A stretch of DNA of 64,000 nucleotides from Myotis daubentonii. Taxonomy: Eukaryota; Chordata; Mammalia; Chiroptera; Vespertilionidae. Shown piece by piece: positions 45,311 to 55,405 of this stretch. The DNA lies in the NCBI RefSeq assembly GCF_963259705.1, contig NC_081840.1, positions 115,681,074 through 115,745,073 on the forward strand. Direction: 5' to 3'. The notes beneath the pieces were generated by a model. The model was not told the DNA's origin. It saw only the letters and a list, made by a program, of their open reading frames with translations, and made no database searches. Made by a program: the position numbers and the translations under genes. Positions within the stretch are counted from its first letter, which is position 1. Every line of letters starts with the position of its first letter.

Positions 45311-45679
45311 TCTTTCATGAAATTTCAAATAAATTATGTGCTGGAGCCAAGAATATCCACAGAGAACAACATTACTAGAGGGAAATGGACTCCATCTGCT
45401 CCCTGTAATTTTCTATTTATTTGTTGTTTTTTGTTTGGTGAGGGAATAGGTCAGGTTCCCTCTTCAAAAGAGTTGGTAGAGAATTTATACATTGTGACAG
45501 TGAGGTTTGGGGCTTCAGGTCTCCTTTGACTTCCATTTAAAGAACAGTCATGACTTTTCCTTAAAAACATTAAGAAATGTGCTTGAGGCCTGGTCAGGAT
45601 TCTATGATGGGAAGCAACAGTGATTTGTGAAAACTGTAGTTAATTTCTAAGGGAGATACTTAATAGCATATATGTTAAT
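45311..45679. other. Non-coding DNA
   Basis: No feature recognised. Confidence 0.45.
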
Positions 45680-45864
45680 TGATGCCACTAATTTTGAGTA
45701 TTGACTCTGTTCCAGATTCTGTACTAAGCCTTTTATATGAATTATCTTTTTGAATGTGCACAGTGACCTTAGAAGGCTGGAACTATTCTCATCCCTATAT
45801 TCAGATGAAGAAACTGAGGTTCAGAGAGGCCCAGAGGCTAGGCTTTGAACTCGGCACTGATTGC
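45680..45864 (-). repeat. MIR SINE (reverse orientation)
   Basis: 'cagatgaagaaactgaggttcagagagg' preceded by 'ttatatgaattatctttttgaat' is the reverse complement of MIR. Confidence 0.75.
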
Positions 45865-46101
45865 AAATCTCCCATCTTTCTTTTTTAAAATACATTTTTA
45901 TTGATTTCAGAGAGGAAGGGAGAGAGAAACATCATTAATGAGAGAGAATCATAGATTGACTGCCTCCTGCACGCCCCCCACTGGGGATCGAGTCTGCAAC
46001 TCAAGCATATGCCCTGACTGGGAATCAAACTGTGACCTCCTGGTTCATAGGTTGACGCTCAACCACTGAGTCATGCTTGCTGGGCCAAATTTCCCATTCT
46101 T
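45865..46101 (-). mobile_element. Old tRNA-derived SINE (Ves-related)
   Basis: From the right on the minus strand: tRNA-like head ('gcatgactcagtggttgagc'), then 'gattcccagtcagggcatatg' and a pyrimidine-rich 3' end. Diverged direct flanks AAATCTCCCATCTTT (45865-45879) and AAATTTCCCATTCTT (46087-46101). Older than the three young Ves copies. Confidence 0.75.
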
Positions 46102-46133
46102 GATCACCAGGTACACTATTTTCTATCACTGGT

Positions 46134-46468
46134 TGTACGTAGAGCTCGGGAAGTATGTCTCTGTGCTGCAGCTGATGGAATGGTGTGAGCACACTCCACC
46201 ATGACATGCTTCCTCGGCACACCAGGAAGTAGCAACTCCGGCCTGAATGAACTCCTAGAGCCACGTGCACAGTACCCCAGCCTTTCAGCCATTGGTCGCC
46301 TGGAGCAACGTGTCTCCCTCTGATTGGTCCCCTCATGCTATATATACCCCTGTAGTTCCACAATAAAACGGATCTGTGTCACTGAACCTGGTCTCCGGAG
46401 TCATGCATGCAGACGCCCTAGCGCATTGGGGCTCCGTCGTCCTCACCCCCGAGGGACCCCCTGCTTCA
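46134..46468 (+). mobile_element. ERV 5' LTR
   Basis: 335 bp from TGTACGTAGAG to CTGCTTCA. It carries a TATA box TATATATA (46339-46346) and AATAAA (46362-46367) close by, a compact U3/R/U5 layout. CCAAT-like boxes (ATTGGT) lie at about 46290 and 46323. It inserted 27 bp right of the old SINE's right flanking repeat. Confidence 0.95.
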
Positions 46469-46470
46469 TC

Positions 46471-46488
46471 TGGCACCCGAACGTGGGG
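46471..46488 (+). other. ERV primer binding site, tRNA-Lys type
   Basis: TGGCACCCGAACGTGGGG starts two bases after the LTR. It resembles the complement of the tRNA-Lys 3' end used by betaretroviruses, with one A for G at the fifth position. This supports class II. Confidence 0.8.
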
Positions 46489-46530
46489 CCCCCTGAATGG
46501 CTGGACAGGTGAGCAACCCTCTACAGTAAA

Positions 46531-47007
46531 ATGGGAAACCTACCCCCTTTGGCGAGAGCGCCACAAGTGTACGCGCTCCAAGCCTTACTGCAGAGCAGGC
46601 GAGTTAAGGTCTCTGAAAAGGAACTCCAAACTCATTGGGAATATCTATTACAGTCCAATCCGTGGTTAATCAAGGCCCCCATTTGGGACCCCTCCACTTG
46701 GGAGAAGGTCTTGAAAAGGATTCGATCCGCTGAGGTCCACGAGGAAGAACTGTTACCCCCTTCTCTGACACCGGCCATCTTAGCTATCCTGGCTTGCCTG
46801 TCTGGCACTCCGCCGGAACCGCCACTCCCCGTACCCACAGCCTTTTCAGCCACAGTGAAGGACGAGCCTCCCCCTAAGCTTCCCTTGCCACCTTACAATC
46901 CCCCGGTCTCTACCACCACTCCCTGGGCACCTGAGGGTCCCCCAGAGGCCGACCCTTGGGAAGTATCTACCACCAACAGAGCTCAGAAGGAAGCGGAACA
47001 AAACTAA
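46531..47007 (+). pseudogene. gag: ERV gag, matrix and proline-rich region
   Basis: A 158-codon frame opening MGN, the N-myristoylation signal of retroviral matrix proteins. The first 100 residues have matrix-like helical composition (TWEKVLKRIRSAE near 57-69). A proline-rich stretch follows, including PPYNPP near residue 122, a PPxY-like late-domain motif that in live viruses recruits NEDD4-type ligases. The frame stops at 47005-47007. The capsid N-terminal domain that should follow is absent; sequence homologous to the capsid C-terminal domain begins less than 100 bases on. This indicates an internal deletion. Confidence 0.85.
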
Positions 47008-47079
47008 ACTAAAACAGGGGAAGCCGCTACCTCGGCCGAAACAGCGCAGGGCAGGAAGCCAAGCGCAGGTCCCCCACAG

Positions 47080-47560
47080 CAGACAGAATTTGTACATAGA
47101 GTCAGGGAAGCGGTGGACCATAAGGTTACTCACGCCCAGGCAGCAGAAGCCCTTACCAGGGAGCTCGTCTGGGAAGGGGCTAATACTGAGTGCCGCCAGG
47201 CAATCGCTCCGGTGAAAGCAGGCAGTATAGATGACTGGGTGCTTAGCTGTCGAGATGTAGGCAGTAAGTCGGCCGCCACCCTTGCGGCAGCGCTGGCCGC
47301 TCATATCAATCTAGGGGACAATCGGGAGGACCGAAAGGAGCATGCTATGAGTGTAAAGGGAGCGGCCATTTTGCGAAGGATTGCCCTAACAGGAAGAGAA
47401 AACAGGGAGGGGAAGGGGAAAAAAAAACCCCTCCGTTTGCCCCCGCTGTAGAAAGGAACTACACTGGCGCAGGGACTGCAGGTCCAATAAGGATAAAGAT
47501 GGCAATCCACTGCCCCCTTTAAACGAGAAGAGGGGCAGCTCTCAGCCCCGCCAGTAAGAG
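47080..47560 (+). pseudogene. gag: ERV gag, capsid C-terminal domain and nucleocapsid zinc knuckles
   Basis: From about 47086 the frame reads through the capsid C-terminal domain, including an ELVWEGANTECRQAI stretch of betaretroviral type. Two CX2CX4HX4C zinc knuckles follow: the first at 47343-47384 (CYECKGSGHFAKDC), the second from 47438 ([14 protein letters not shown]). They are in different frames. An A8 run at 47420-47427 lies between them and is the likely slip or indel site. Nucleocapsid knuckles package viral RNA. The stretch is not translatable as one protein. Confidence 0.85.
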
Positions 47561-47586
47561 AGCAGCCGACCCAAGGGGTATATTGG

Positions 47587-47922
47587 ATGCTACCTCTTAC
47601 ACAGAGCAAGGCGTTCCTTACCTTAACGGTTGAGGGAGAGAGAATAGAAGGGCTAGCAGATACTGGGGCAGACGTGTTGGTTATTCAAGAGGAGAAGCGG
47701 AGTTCCAAATGGCCGACCACTTCTGGTCCGCTAGTTCAGGGAGTCAGCGGCTACAAGAGGGCTGCCCAAGCTGCCAGGGGACTCTCCTGGGCGGACTCAC
47801 ACGGGAACACCGGGACTTTCCGCCCACTCTTCATGACTGGCATCCCCCACACTTTGTGGGGCCGAGACATTTTTGAGGCGGTCAATGCAGTCATATACAC
47901 TGCACCGTTCCCCCAATCCTAG
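47587..47922 (+). pseudogene. pro: ERV aspartic protease
   Basis: A 111-codon frame in the -1 register relative to the second zinc knuckle. The catalytic motif DTGAD is at residues 26-30, followed by VLVIQ. The flap region is recognisable (GPLVQGVSG). LWGRDIF near residue 89 is the conserved C-terminal motif (usually LLGRD). Dimeric retroviral proteases cleave Gag and Pol. No dUTPase domain, which many betaretroviruses carry upstream of protease, was seen. The catalytic triad looks intact but the surrounding virus is defective. Confidence 0.85.
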
Positions 47923-49990
47923 GGGCCACTGTTCACCCACCGGCGCCACAGCCGATAAAGTTATCATGGGACACCACCGACCCCATATGGGTAGAACAGT
48001 GGCCTTTACCGCAAGAGAAATTACTTGCCCTTAAGCAATTAGTACAGGAACAACTAGATGCTGGACATGTTGAACCCTCTCTCAGCCCTCACAATACACC
48101 AGTCTTTGTCATACAAAAGAAGGATAAAGTAAAATGGAGATTTCTACAGGACCTCAGAGCTGTAAATAGACACATGAAAAAACTAGGCCCTCTACAACCG
48201 GGTCTGCCTCACCCCTTGGCTATCGCAAGGGGAGCACATATAAAAATCATAGATATTCAAGACTGCTTTTTCTCTATCCCGTTGCACCCGGAGGACAGGC
48301 CCTACTTTGCCTTTTCAGTGCCCTCTACCAGCCATCAACTACCGTCAGATAGATACCAATGGAAGGTACTCCCCCAGGGCATGAAGAACAGCCCTACCAT
48401 GTGCCAGGCTTACGTTGGAGTTTCAACCAAACCTCTAGCCAAACAATGCTTTATCACTCATTACATGGATGATATCCTTATTGCCCATAGGGACCCTATA
48501 TGGCTAGAGGCATGCTACCAAACACTTACTAGCAACCTACGAGCTCTTAACCTCCATATAGCTCCCAAAAAGGTCCAGACCATTCCTCCATACTCCTTTT
48601 TAGGATATAAAATACATGAACAAATAGTACCCATAGCTCCTCAGCTTGCAATTCCTGATACCATCTCCCTACATGTGCTGCAGGAACTATGTGGCCAGAT
48701 TAATTGGGTTAGGAACAGCTTATCAATATCCACCGGGGCCCTAGGCACCCTCTTCCAATTGCTTGAAGGAGACACAGACCCCCTTAGTACCCGCTCTCTA
48801 ACCCTCAAGGCCAAAGAGGTCTTAAAAGCTGTCAACCAGGCTCTAAGGGAGCTAGAGCTACACAGAATAGACTTGGCCCAGCCAATCCAAGCGATAGTAC
48901 TGGCCACCATTGGGACTCCTACAGGAGTACTATTTCAGGAGGGTCCTCTTTATTGGCTACACTTGGCCTACAGCCAGCTTGCTAAAATAACGCCCCCAAC
49001 AGTGGCCTATGCCCTCATAGGACAGAAGCTCAGGCAGGCTTCGCTTACCCTATATGGAAAAGAACCTGACACTCTCATACTTCCTTGTACGCAGGAACAA
49101 ATCTCTCATCTATTAACCACAGATCTAGAAACACAGTTACTTCTCCTAAACTACCCAGGGCAGGTAGATAATCACCTACCCAGTCATAGGCTCCTCCAAA
49201 CCCTCCAAAAGGTACCGTTAGAGACACTAGGTCTGGTACGCCCCTCTGGTAAACCTATCCCTGGGGCACCCTGCTCCTTCACCGACGCGCGGAAGCATTA
49301 CTGTGCAGCAATAATAAAGTCCCTTAAAATGTCCACCAACCCCACTTATCTTAGATATACTTATCAAGGCTCAGCACAAGTAGGAGAACTCAGAGCTATA
49401 ATATACGCCCTTCTCTACTGTCAAAATAGTCCAGTCAATTTATTCTCAGATAGTGCTTACGCGGTGCATACGGCAAAAAATATAGGGTATTCCACCTTAA
49501 GAGTTAAAGATACCCCGCTAGATCAGAGCCTCCAACTCCTAAAGGACATCCTAGAGAACCGTAAACAGCCCTGGTATATCCAACACTTACGTTCTCATAC
49601 TGGCCTACCAGGCCCACTTTCCCTAGGCAACGCAGAAGCGGACAAGCTAGTTCTTACCCTACCAACCATAGAAGAGGCCAGACTCCTACACACCAAATTT
49701 CATATGTCAGCCTCCTCTCTCCATAAGCTCTTCCCCCATCTGCCCCTAGCTCAGTGCAAGCACCTCATACGTGCTTGCCAATCCTGTGGCCCTCTACTAC
49801 CCCTCGGGCCTTTACAACCCAGAGGGGCCAATCCCCGAGGACTACAGCCTAATGCCATATGGCAAGCAGATGTCACGCATGTCCCAGCATTTGGCAAATT
49901 GAAATATGTCCACACAGTCATACATACTTGCTCAGGAGCTACGTTTGCCCAGGCCCAAAGGGGGGAAAAGCCAAACATAGCATTGCCACC
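47895..49990 (+). pseudogene. pol: ERV pol: reverse transcriptase, RNase H, start of integrase
   Basis: One open frame, -1 relative to protease and overlapping its end, as expected for pro-pol frameshifting. The first Met is at 48174, but the domain starts earlier (RFLQDLRAVN at about 48139-48168). Reverse transcriptase motifs: IDIQDCFFSIPL (first catalytic Asp), LPQGMKNSP, and YMDD at 48462-48473. RNase H motifs: FTDARKHYCAA, VGELRAI, LFSDSAYA, and the late Asp in GNAEADKL. Integrase begins with its HHCC zinc-binding motif (H/H near residues 505-515, CQSC near 535) and the first catalytic Asp in WQADVTH. The frame is lost at a G6A4 run near 49960-49972. The usual Gly of the RNase H TDGS motif is replaced (TDAR). 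Confidence 0.92.
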
Positions 49991-50512
49991 TTCAAGGCTG
50001 CCTTTCTCATCCTTGGATTCACGTGGGAGGTAAAAACTGACAATGGACCATGCTACACCAGCACTCTATTTCAAGACTTCTTAAAATCACACGACATCAA
50101 GCATACCATGGGCATCCCCTATAATCCACAGGGACAGGCAATTATTGAAAGACTACACAGGGAACTCAAGGCCCAACTGATTAAAGAAAAAGGGGGAGTG
50201 ATAGGGAGAAATCCTCATACACTGCTAACCCAAGCCTTAACTATCCTCAATTATTTTCATTTTGATGAGCATGGATTAACCCCTATGTATAAACATTGGG
50301 GAAGACTCCGGGACATACCAACACCTCTTCCTTTGGTCCGGTGGAGAGACCCACTCACCGGAGCCTGGAAAGGCCCCAACCCGCTCTTAACCCAAGGGAG
50401 AGGGTTTGTTTGTATTTTTCCAGAAGGCGACAAAAGTCCCGCGTGGATCCCTGCTCGTGACGTCAAACCCTACACCATCAGCGATGAGCCGTGGTGGAAA
50501 TGGAGGACCTGA
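49960..50512 (+). pseudogene. pol: ERV integrase, C-terminal part (shifted frame)
   Basis: Continues the integrase in another register (its frame is open from 49859). It supplies the second catalytic Asp (KTDNGP) and the Glu (GQAIIERLHREL), and ends with a tryptophan-rich tail (WWKWRT) at 50512. Integrase catalytic residues are therefore all present but split between two frames by an indel at the G6A4 run. The C-terminal SH3-like domain is visible (WRDPLTGAWKGP, then PAWIPARDVKP). Confidence 0.9.
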
Positions 50513-50615
50513 CCATAGAAGAGAACCAGCCCCGATGGCGGAGACGACCTAGACACCAACGAGCCCACCCCATCACCTGGGGTGACATCAAGCTCAACAA
50601 GACCAAGCCGCGCGC

Positions 50616-50705
50616 ATGGCACCAGAGAGGAACACGTCGGCAGGAACGTTATTCTTATTACTGTGTGCTATCATCACAGCTAATAGCACGGGTGCGCACA
50701 GATAA
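50616..50705 (+). pseudogene. env: ERV env remnant: leader peptide only
   Basis: A 29-codon frame with an N-terminal polar stretch, a hydrophobic core (LFLLLCAIITA) and small residues, i.e. a signal-peptide shape in the position where env should start. It stops at 50703-50705. From there to the 3' LTR only about 180 bases remain, with no surface or transmembrane glycoprotein. Env is deleted. This reading rests on position and hydrophobicity only. Confidence 0.5.
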
Positions 50706-50870
50706 GAACTGTGGACTGTGATACCTCACCCTGGCGTTCTCATGCCAGTTGGTGTAGACAGTACCCAGTTTCCAGTGGCACGTGCCTCTGCTACTCCTTT
50801 ACCCGTCTATAAGGCCACCCTTCTAACTCCTTCTGAGTAGTGACAACTCCTTTGCTTTGGCGCTAATTAG

Positions 50871-50885
50871 AAAGGAAGGGGGAGA
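50871..50885 (+). other. ERV polypurine tract
   Basis: AAAGGAAGGGGGAGA directly abuts the 3' LTR start (TG at 50886). This is the plus-strand primer site of reverse transcription. Confidence 0.9.
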
Positions 50886-51220
50886 TGTATGTAGAGCTCG
50901 GGAAGTATGTCTCAGAGCTGCGGCTGATGCAATAGTGTGAGCACACTCTACTATGACATGCTTCCTCGGCACACCAGGAAGTAGCAATGCCTACCTGAAT
51001 GAACTCCTAGAGCCACGTGCACAGTACCCCAGCCTTTCAGCCATTGGTCACCTGTAGCAACGTGTCTCCCTCTGATTGGTCCCCTCATGCTATATATACC
51101 CCTGTAGTTCCACAATAAAACGGATCTGTGTCACTGAAACTGGTCTCCGGAGTCATGCATGCAGACGCCCTAGCGCGTTGGGGCTCCATTGTCCTCACCC
51201 CCGAGGGACCCCCTGCTTCA
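50886..51220 (+). mobile_element. ERV 3' LTR
   Basis: 335 bp, same length as the 5' LTR with no indels between them and 18 substitutions by hand count. TATA and AATAAA signals are conserved. Confidence 0.95.
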
Positions 51221-51226
51221 ACTAGT

Positions 51227-52984
51227 TATCTAAAATTATTGTATGTATCCTGTACTTCATCATCGAGATTGATCAGTCAGTAGTTATGAGGGAGCCCATA
51301 GAAGTAGATGTTGCTTCTGCCTCCTTCTTCATAGTTGATGATGGAAACAGGCTTTTCTGCTAGACTGAATGCATAGGACAGGATAATATGTCACTTACAC
51401 CTGTGACTGAGCACAGAAGGGTGGCTCAGCAAATATTTTCTGATTGAATGAATTAGACAGATGCATATAGAGTAATTAGAGAAGTCTAAGACTTTATATT
51501 GTTAGGTACTAAGTATTATGATATACAGATTAAGACTCTTGATTTTTAAGGGTGAAAGGTATTCAGAAATCTTATGGTACTTCTCTGTACGTCCTCACCT
51601 AGAAAGAAACCAAAAGAATAGTGAATTTTATTTTCAGTGTGTGAGAACTTTGCTTGGTAGCTAATTCTTCGTCTGCAAGTTGTATGTAGAAAAATTGATG
51701 AGTTAATATAAAGCCTTTTTTTTCTAGTAAATATTTTCTTAAGTGCCTTGTGAACTTCTATGGTGATAACTGGTTGTGTATCTGGGGTCCAGAAGAGGTG
51801 CATCTATTCTGCGCTCTGGATTGTTATGGTAACCAAGAAGAAGGCAGATTGCAAAGAAAAGATGCAATTTGCATGATTTCACAGCCATAGGATGGTGTGG
51901 GTACTAACCAGAGCAGAACCAAAATTTCTGTATGGATGGTGGCATCTGAACCAAAGGTGAGTGTAACCCAGATGTGTGTGCCACCAGGCCATACAGGAAC
52001 TATAAGACCTTCAGGGGCTTCTCCAGATTTAATTCCAGAATTCAGCTTGCTACAGGCCAGGCCTATGCTAGGCACCCAGCCTCCCATCACTGTGCCCTGC
52101 CCTACCCTTTCCATACTCTCCCGCCTGGCCTCCTACTAGTGCCTTGTTTCTAACCTCAGCCAGGCTCCACCTCTGCCCACCATGTCCCTCTTCCCTCATG
52201 GTCTCTTCTGTGACCTGGTTTAATAAGCCTTTTTATCCTTCAGATTTTCTTCCTCATTACTTTTTAGAGTTTTTTTTTTCTTTTCTTTACATGGGTTCCA
52301 TTCTTGAAGAATATCTCAGGGTAGTTAAAGCTCATCAATAGACATTTTGTCTTTTACAAATGCACCTACGAGAGAATTTATGTTTCAAATAATTCATGAC
52401 AGGCCATCTGCCCACCAATCCCCCAAGATTACTGATGTTGCTGAGATTTCAGTTCAGTAACCATCTAGGCACCATTGCAAAGCATGAGCACCCTGTCTGG
52501 GCAGTGTCAAACAGAACGTGTGCTTCTCTCATTTCCACGAGTTCTTGATGCCTGTGTTGCCCTCAATTTTGCTTTTGTTTTTTAAAGAGCAATATCGAAT
52601 GTGTACTTAATTCCCTCCTCTGCTTTATGTCCTTAACTATTGATTAGAACCAACAATTGGTATAATAATCATTTAATATATAGTTAATTTTTATAAATGC
52701 TGTATGAGTCCTGGGAATGGCCTCTAATGCTCCAGAAAGTAGTGGGAAGATATCCTTACATCCATGTGTTTTCCTATTTCTGAAACCAATTATTTTTCTA
52801 AAACTGCTTTTCTGATTGATTATTAAGTTTAAAGATCACTGAATCATGATGACACATGATGTGTTTACAATGAATTGTTAGCTCTTACCTGGCATCTTAA
52901 TGCCAATGCTCATTTTCCAGTTATAGTGGAACAAGTGGTCACTAATATTTCCTCAACATTTTGGGGGGTGTGTGGAAAGTAGTT
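51227..52984. other. Non-coding DNA
   Basis: No gene. A short L2-like end ('gctcagcaaatattttctgattgaatgaatt') is near 51423-51455. Nothing else recognised. Confidence 0.5.
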
Positions 52985-54967
52985 ATATTTTATTTATTTA
53001 TTTATTTGTTTATTTATTTTAGTAATTGTATTTATTGGTCACAAAACCATGCCGGTTTCAAGTGTACAACTCAATAAAACATCATCTGCATGCTGCATCG
53101 TGTGCCCATCGCCCCAAACAAAGTCTCTATCTGTCCCCTTTGCCTATCTCCACCTCCACCTCACCTCCCTTTACCTCTGGCTATCACCACATTGTGATAT
53201 ATCCCCCCCCCCCACCTTTGGCTAATCCCTTCAACTTCTTTCACCCAGTCCCCCAACCACCCCTCCCCTCTGACAGCTGTCAGTCTATTGCATGTATCTA
53301 TGCCTCTGTTTCTACTTTTTCAGTTTACTTTAATTAGATTCCACACATAAGTGAGATCATATGATATTTATCTATCTCTGACTGGCTTATTTCACTTAGC
53401 ATAATAATCTCTAGGTCCATCCATGCTGTTGCAAAAGATTTCCTCCTTTTTCACAACTGTGTAGTATTCCATTTTGTAAATGTACCATGGTTTTTTTTTT
53501 TTAATCCACTAATCTACTGATAGGCATGTAAGCTGTTTATTCTCGTGTATGATATAAGTTGGTGGTCTAGTATCACTTTTTGCATGTACCTGTCCAATTT
53601 TCCCAGCACCATTTATTGAAGAGACTGTCTTTATTCCATTGTATACTCTTGTCTCCTTTGTCAAATATTAATTTACCATGGGCTTATTTCTGAGCTCTCT
53701 GTTCTGTTCCATTGATTTATATGCCTGTTCTTATGCCACTACCAGGCTGTTTTGATTACAATGGCCTTGTTGTATGGTTTGATATCAGGTATTGTTATCC
53801 CTTCAACTTTGTTCTTTCTCAAGATTGCTGTGGCTATTTGAGGTCTTTTTTTGGGTTCCATATAAACTTTTAGAATATTTGTTCTAGATCTATGAAATAT
53901 GCCAGTGGTTTTTTGACAGGGATTGCATTGAATCTCTACATTGCTTTGGGTAGAATGGACATTTTAATGATGTGAATTCTTCCAATCCATGGTATATACT
54001 TCCATTTATTTGTATCTTTCTCAATTTTTTCCTTTCATGTCTATAATTTTTTGAGTTCTGATTTTTCTTTTTTTACATACTTGGTTAAGTTTATTCGTAG
54101 GTACCTTATTTTTTGCTATAATATTAACTTGCATTGTTTCCCTAATTTCTCTTTCTGGTAGTTCATTATTGTTGTATAAAGATGCCACCCATTTCTGAAT
54201 ATTAGTTTTGTATACTGCTACTATGCCAAATTCATTAGATATAGTAGTTTTTTGGTGAAGTCTTTAGGGTTTTCCAGGTACAATATCATGTCATCTGCAA
54301 ATAATGACAATTTTACTTCTTCCTTTCCAATTTGGATGCCTTTTATTTCATCTTTTTGTCTGATTACTGTGGCTAAGACTTCCAGAACTATGTTGAATAA
54401 GAGTGGTGAAAGTAGACATCTTGTTTTGTTCTTGATCTTAAACACTTTTAGTTTTATCTGATTGAGTATAATATTGGCTTTAGGCTTGCCATATGGCCTT
54501 TATTATGTTGAGGCCTTTGAAACCATTAGGCCAGCACTTTTGTTTGCTGGGAGTTTTTTAAATACTTCTTCAATTTCATTAGTTGTAATCGATGTATTCA
54601 CATTTTCTGATTCTTTTTGATTCAGTTTTGGAAGATCTTTGTTTCTAGGAATTTATTCATTTTATTCAGATTGTCCAATTTTTTGGCATATAAGGTGTTC
54701 ATAGTATTTTTTTGCAATCATTTGTATGTCAGTTGTTACTTCTTTTTCATTTCTAATTTTATTTGGGTCCTCGCTCTCTCTTTCTTGATAAGTTTGTTAA
54801 AGGTTTGTCAATCTTTTCAAAGAACCAAACTTGGTATCATTGATCTTTTGTGTTGTAGTAAACTTCCCTCTTAGGACTGCTTTCACACTGTCCCATAGAT
54901 TCTGTGTTGTTATGTGTTCATTTTCATTTATATCCAAGTAATTTTTTTATTTCTTCCTTGATCTCAT
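52985..54967 (-). mobile_element. LINE-1 fragment with internal deletion
   Basis: A minus-strand old L1. A (TTTA)n tail (52989-53021), 3'UTR, and ORF2 C-terminal sequence run to about 53530. The sequence then jumps to a more upstream ORF2 region ('gtatgatataagttggtgg' corresponds to 11187-11205 of the full-length copy), so about 0.7 kb is missing internally. It continues through the reverse transcriptase (FADD context translatable at 54221-54445) to about 54967. Many stops and frameshifts; no coding capacity. The left end of a HeliBat element abuts it. Confidence 0.88.
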
Positions 54968-55405
54968 GAGGGTGTGGCCAACCTGGGTGAGTGGCTGATG
55001 GTTGTTTGCAGGTTGGCCAAGCCCCCCAATGGGGACCCTGACCCCATGAGGATGTGTCCATCCTGGGTGAGGGGCTGATGGCTGTTTGCAGGCTGGCCAT
55101 GGCCCCCAGCCACCCAAGCTCCCAGTGGAAGGCTGGCTGGAAGCAGGTATCTGGGATTTATTTATCTTCTATAGTTGAAACTTTGTTGCCTGGAGCAGAG
55201 GCCACAGCTGGCCGGGGCAGGCGGGAAGCTTGGCTTCCTCCATCGCTGGGGCAACCAAGCCTCCTGCTTGCTCCAGCTCCGTGGCTGCCGGCTGCCATCT
55301 TGGTTGGGTTAATTTGCATATAGACACTCTGATTGGTTGGTGGGCATGGCTTGGGGTGTAGCATAGGTGTGGTCAATTTGCATGTTTCTCTTTTATTAGA
55401 TTAGA
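54968..55405 (-). mobile_element. HeliBat-type Helitron, 5' part, minus strand
   Basis: On the minus strand it starts TCTAATCTAATAAAAGAG at 55405, the HeliBat 5' terminus, with T at 55406 on the plus strand as the A|T site demands. The interior has the HeliBat-like 'gatggcagccggcagcca' and a tandem pair of GGTGAG-GGCTGATGG-GTTTGCAGG-CTGGCCA units (about 54980-55105). No CTAG terminus or 3' hairpin was found at the left end, so the 3' end is truncated where it meets the L1. Confidence 0.75.

Larger units (their letters stand above)
46128..51226 (+). mobile_element. Endogenous betaretrovirus-like provirus (class II ERV), internally deleted
   Basis: A two-LTR provirus of 5087 bp (46134-51220). 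Host flanks are ACTGGT (46128-46133) and ACTAGT (51221-51226), a 6-bp duplication with one mismatch. LTRs are 335 bp each; by hand count they differ at 18 positions (about 5.4%), so the insertion is neither very recent nor ancient. Between them are a Lys-type primer binding site, broken gag, protease, pol, a scrap of env and a polypurine tract. The second NC zinc knuckle, protease and pol lie in three successive -1 frames, as in betaretroviruses. The capsid N-terminal domain and almost all of env are missing, and gag and integrase carry frameshifts, so the copy is defective. Confidence 0.95.

Noticed and set aside
46025..46363. A 112-codon minus-strand frame across the ERV 5' LTR
   Set aside because: It spans the old SINE and LTR and has no domain; a chance frame.
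48174..50033. A 619-codon open frame as a host gene
   Set aside because: YMDD, RNase H and integrase motifs, flanking LTRs, primer site and polypurine tract show it is provirus pol.
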